A DNA stretch of 15,546 nucleotides. It comes from Oscillospiraceae bacterium. GTDB taxonomy: Bacteria; Bacillota; Clostridia; Oscillospirales; Ruminococcaceae. The stretch lies in assembly GCA_019420135.1 (NCBI GenBank), contig JAHZHS010000006.1, positions 9,059 through 24,604 on the forward strand. Direction: 5' to 3'. Below the pieces are notes generated by a model. The model was not told the origin of the DNA and did not search any database. It was given only the letters and a program-made list of their open reading frames with translations. The translations under genes and the position numbers were made by a program. Positions 13,870-15,546 of the stretch are shown one piece after another; the stretch's first letter is position 1; every line of letters starts with the position of its first letter.

Positions 13870-15546
<1,677 letters not shown>

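Overview
The window looks like chromosomal housekeeping DNA from a high-GC Firmicute. The best guess is a gut Oscillospiraceae/Ruminococcaceae relative of Subdoligranulum, Gemmiger or Faecalibacterium. This is inferred from gene families (RuvC together with ECF A1-A2-T, ClpE, DUF5711, CmpB-type membrane protein, DivIVA-like protein), strong AGGAGG-type ribosome binding sites, sigma-A-like promoters and GC-rich third codon positions. There is no rRNA, tRNA, CRISPR array, insertion sequence or phage gene that I can see.

Layout. (1) 1-1345, plus strand: the end of trmB (tRNA m7G46 methyltransferase), translationally coupled to a CmpB-family membrane protein and closed by a hairpin that works as a terminator in both directions. 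(2) 1370-2871, minus strand: a 472-residue DivIVA-like coiled-coil protein with its own extended -10 promoter. (3) 2872-4410: a gene-poor island. It holds one plausible minus-strand gene for a small two-helix exported or membrane protein, two terminator-like hairpins facing the DivIVA-like promoter, a short A-rich direct repeat, and a plus-strand terminator with no obvious gene in front of it. (4) 4411-13724, plus strand: one long, tightly spaced gene series from a clear promoter: ruvC, a zinc-ribbon protein, ruvA, ruvB, a COG1092-type methyltransferase, a 97-residue unknown, ecfA1-ecfA2-ecfT, truA, a DUF5711 membrane-anchored beta-propeller, and a CvpA-family membrane protein. (5) 13716-15546: a second promoter, a strongly structured leader, and the first 559 codons of a ClpE-type Hsp100 ATPase, cut by the window end.

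How the genes work together. RuvA and RuvB form the Holliday junction branch migration motor and RuvC cuts the junction. EcfA1/A2/T form the shared energising module of group II vitamin transporters, whose substrate-binding S components must lie elsewhere. TrmB and TruA modify tRNA. ClpE unfolds proteins, probably for ClpP. The DUF5711 and CvpA proteins are both envelope proteins.

I found no convincing new defence or mobile system. The items most worth a second look are the gene-poor island with its orphan small protein, the zinc-ribbon gene inside the ruv cluster, the DivIVA-like protein with acidic blocks and a basic C-terminal helix, and the cysteine-rich ClpE with its hairpin leader.
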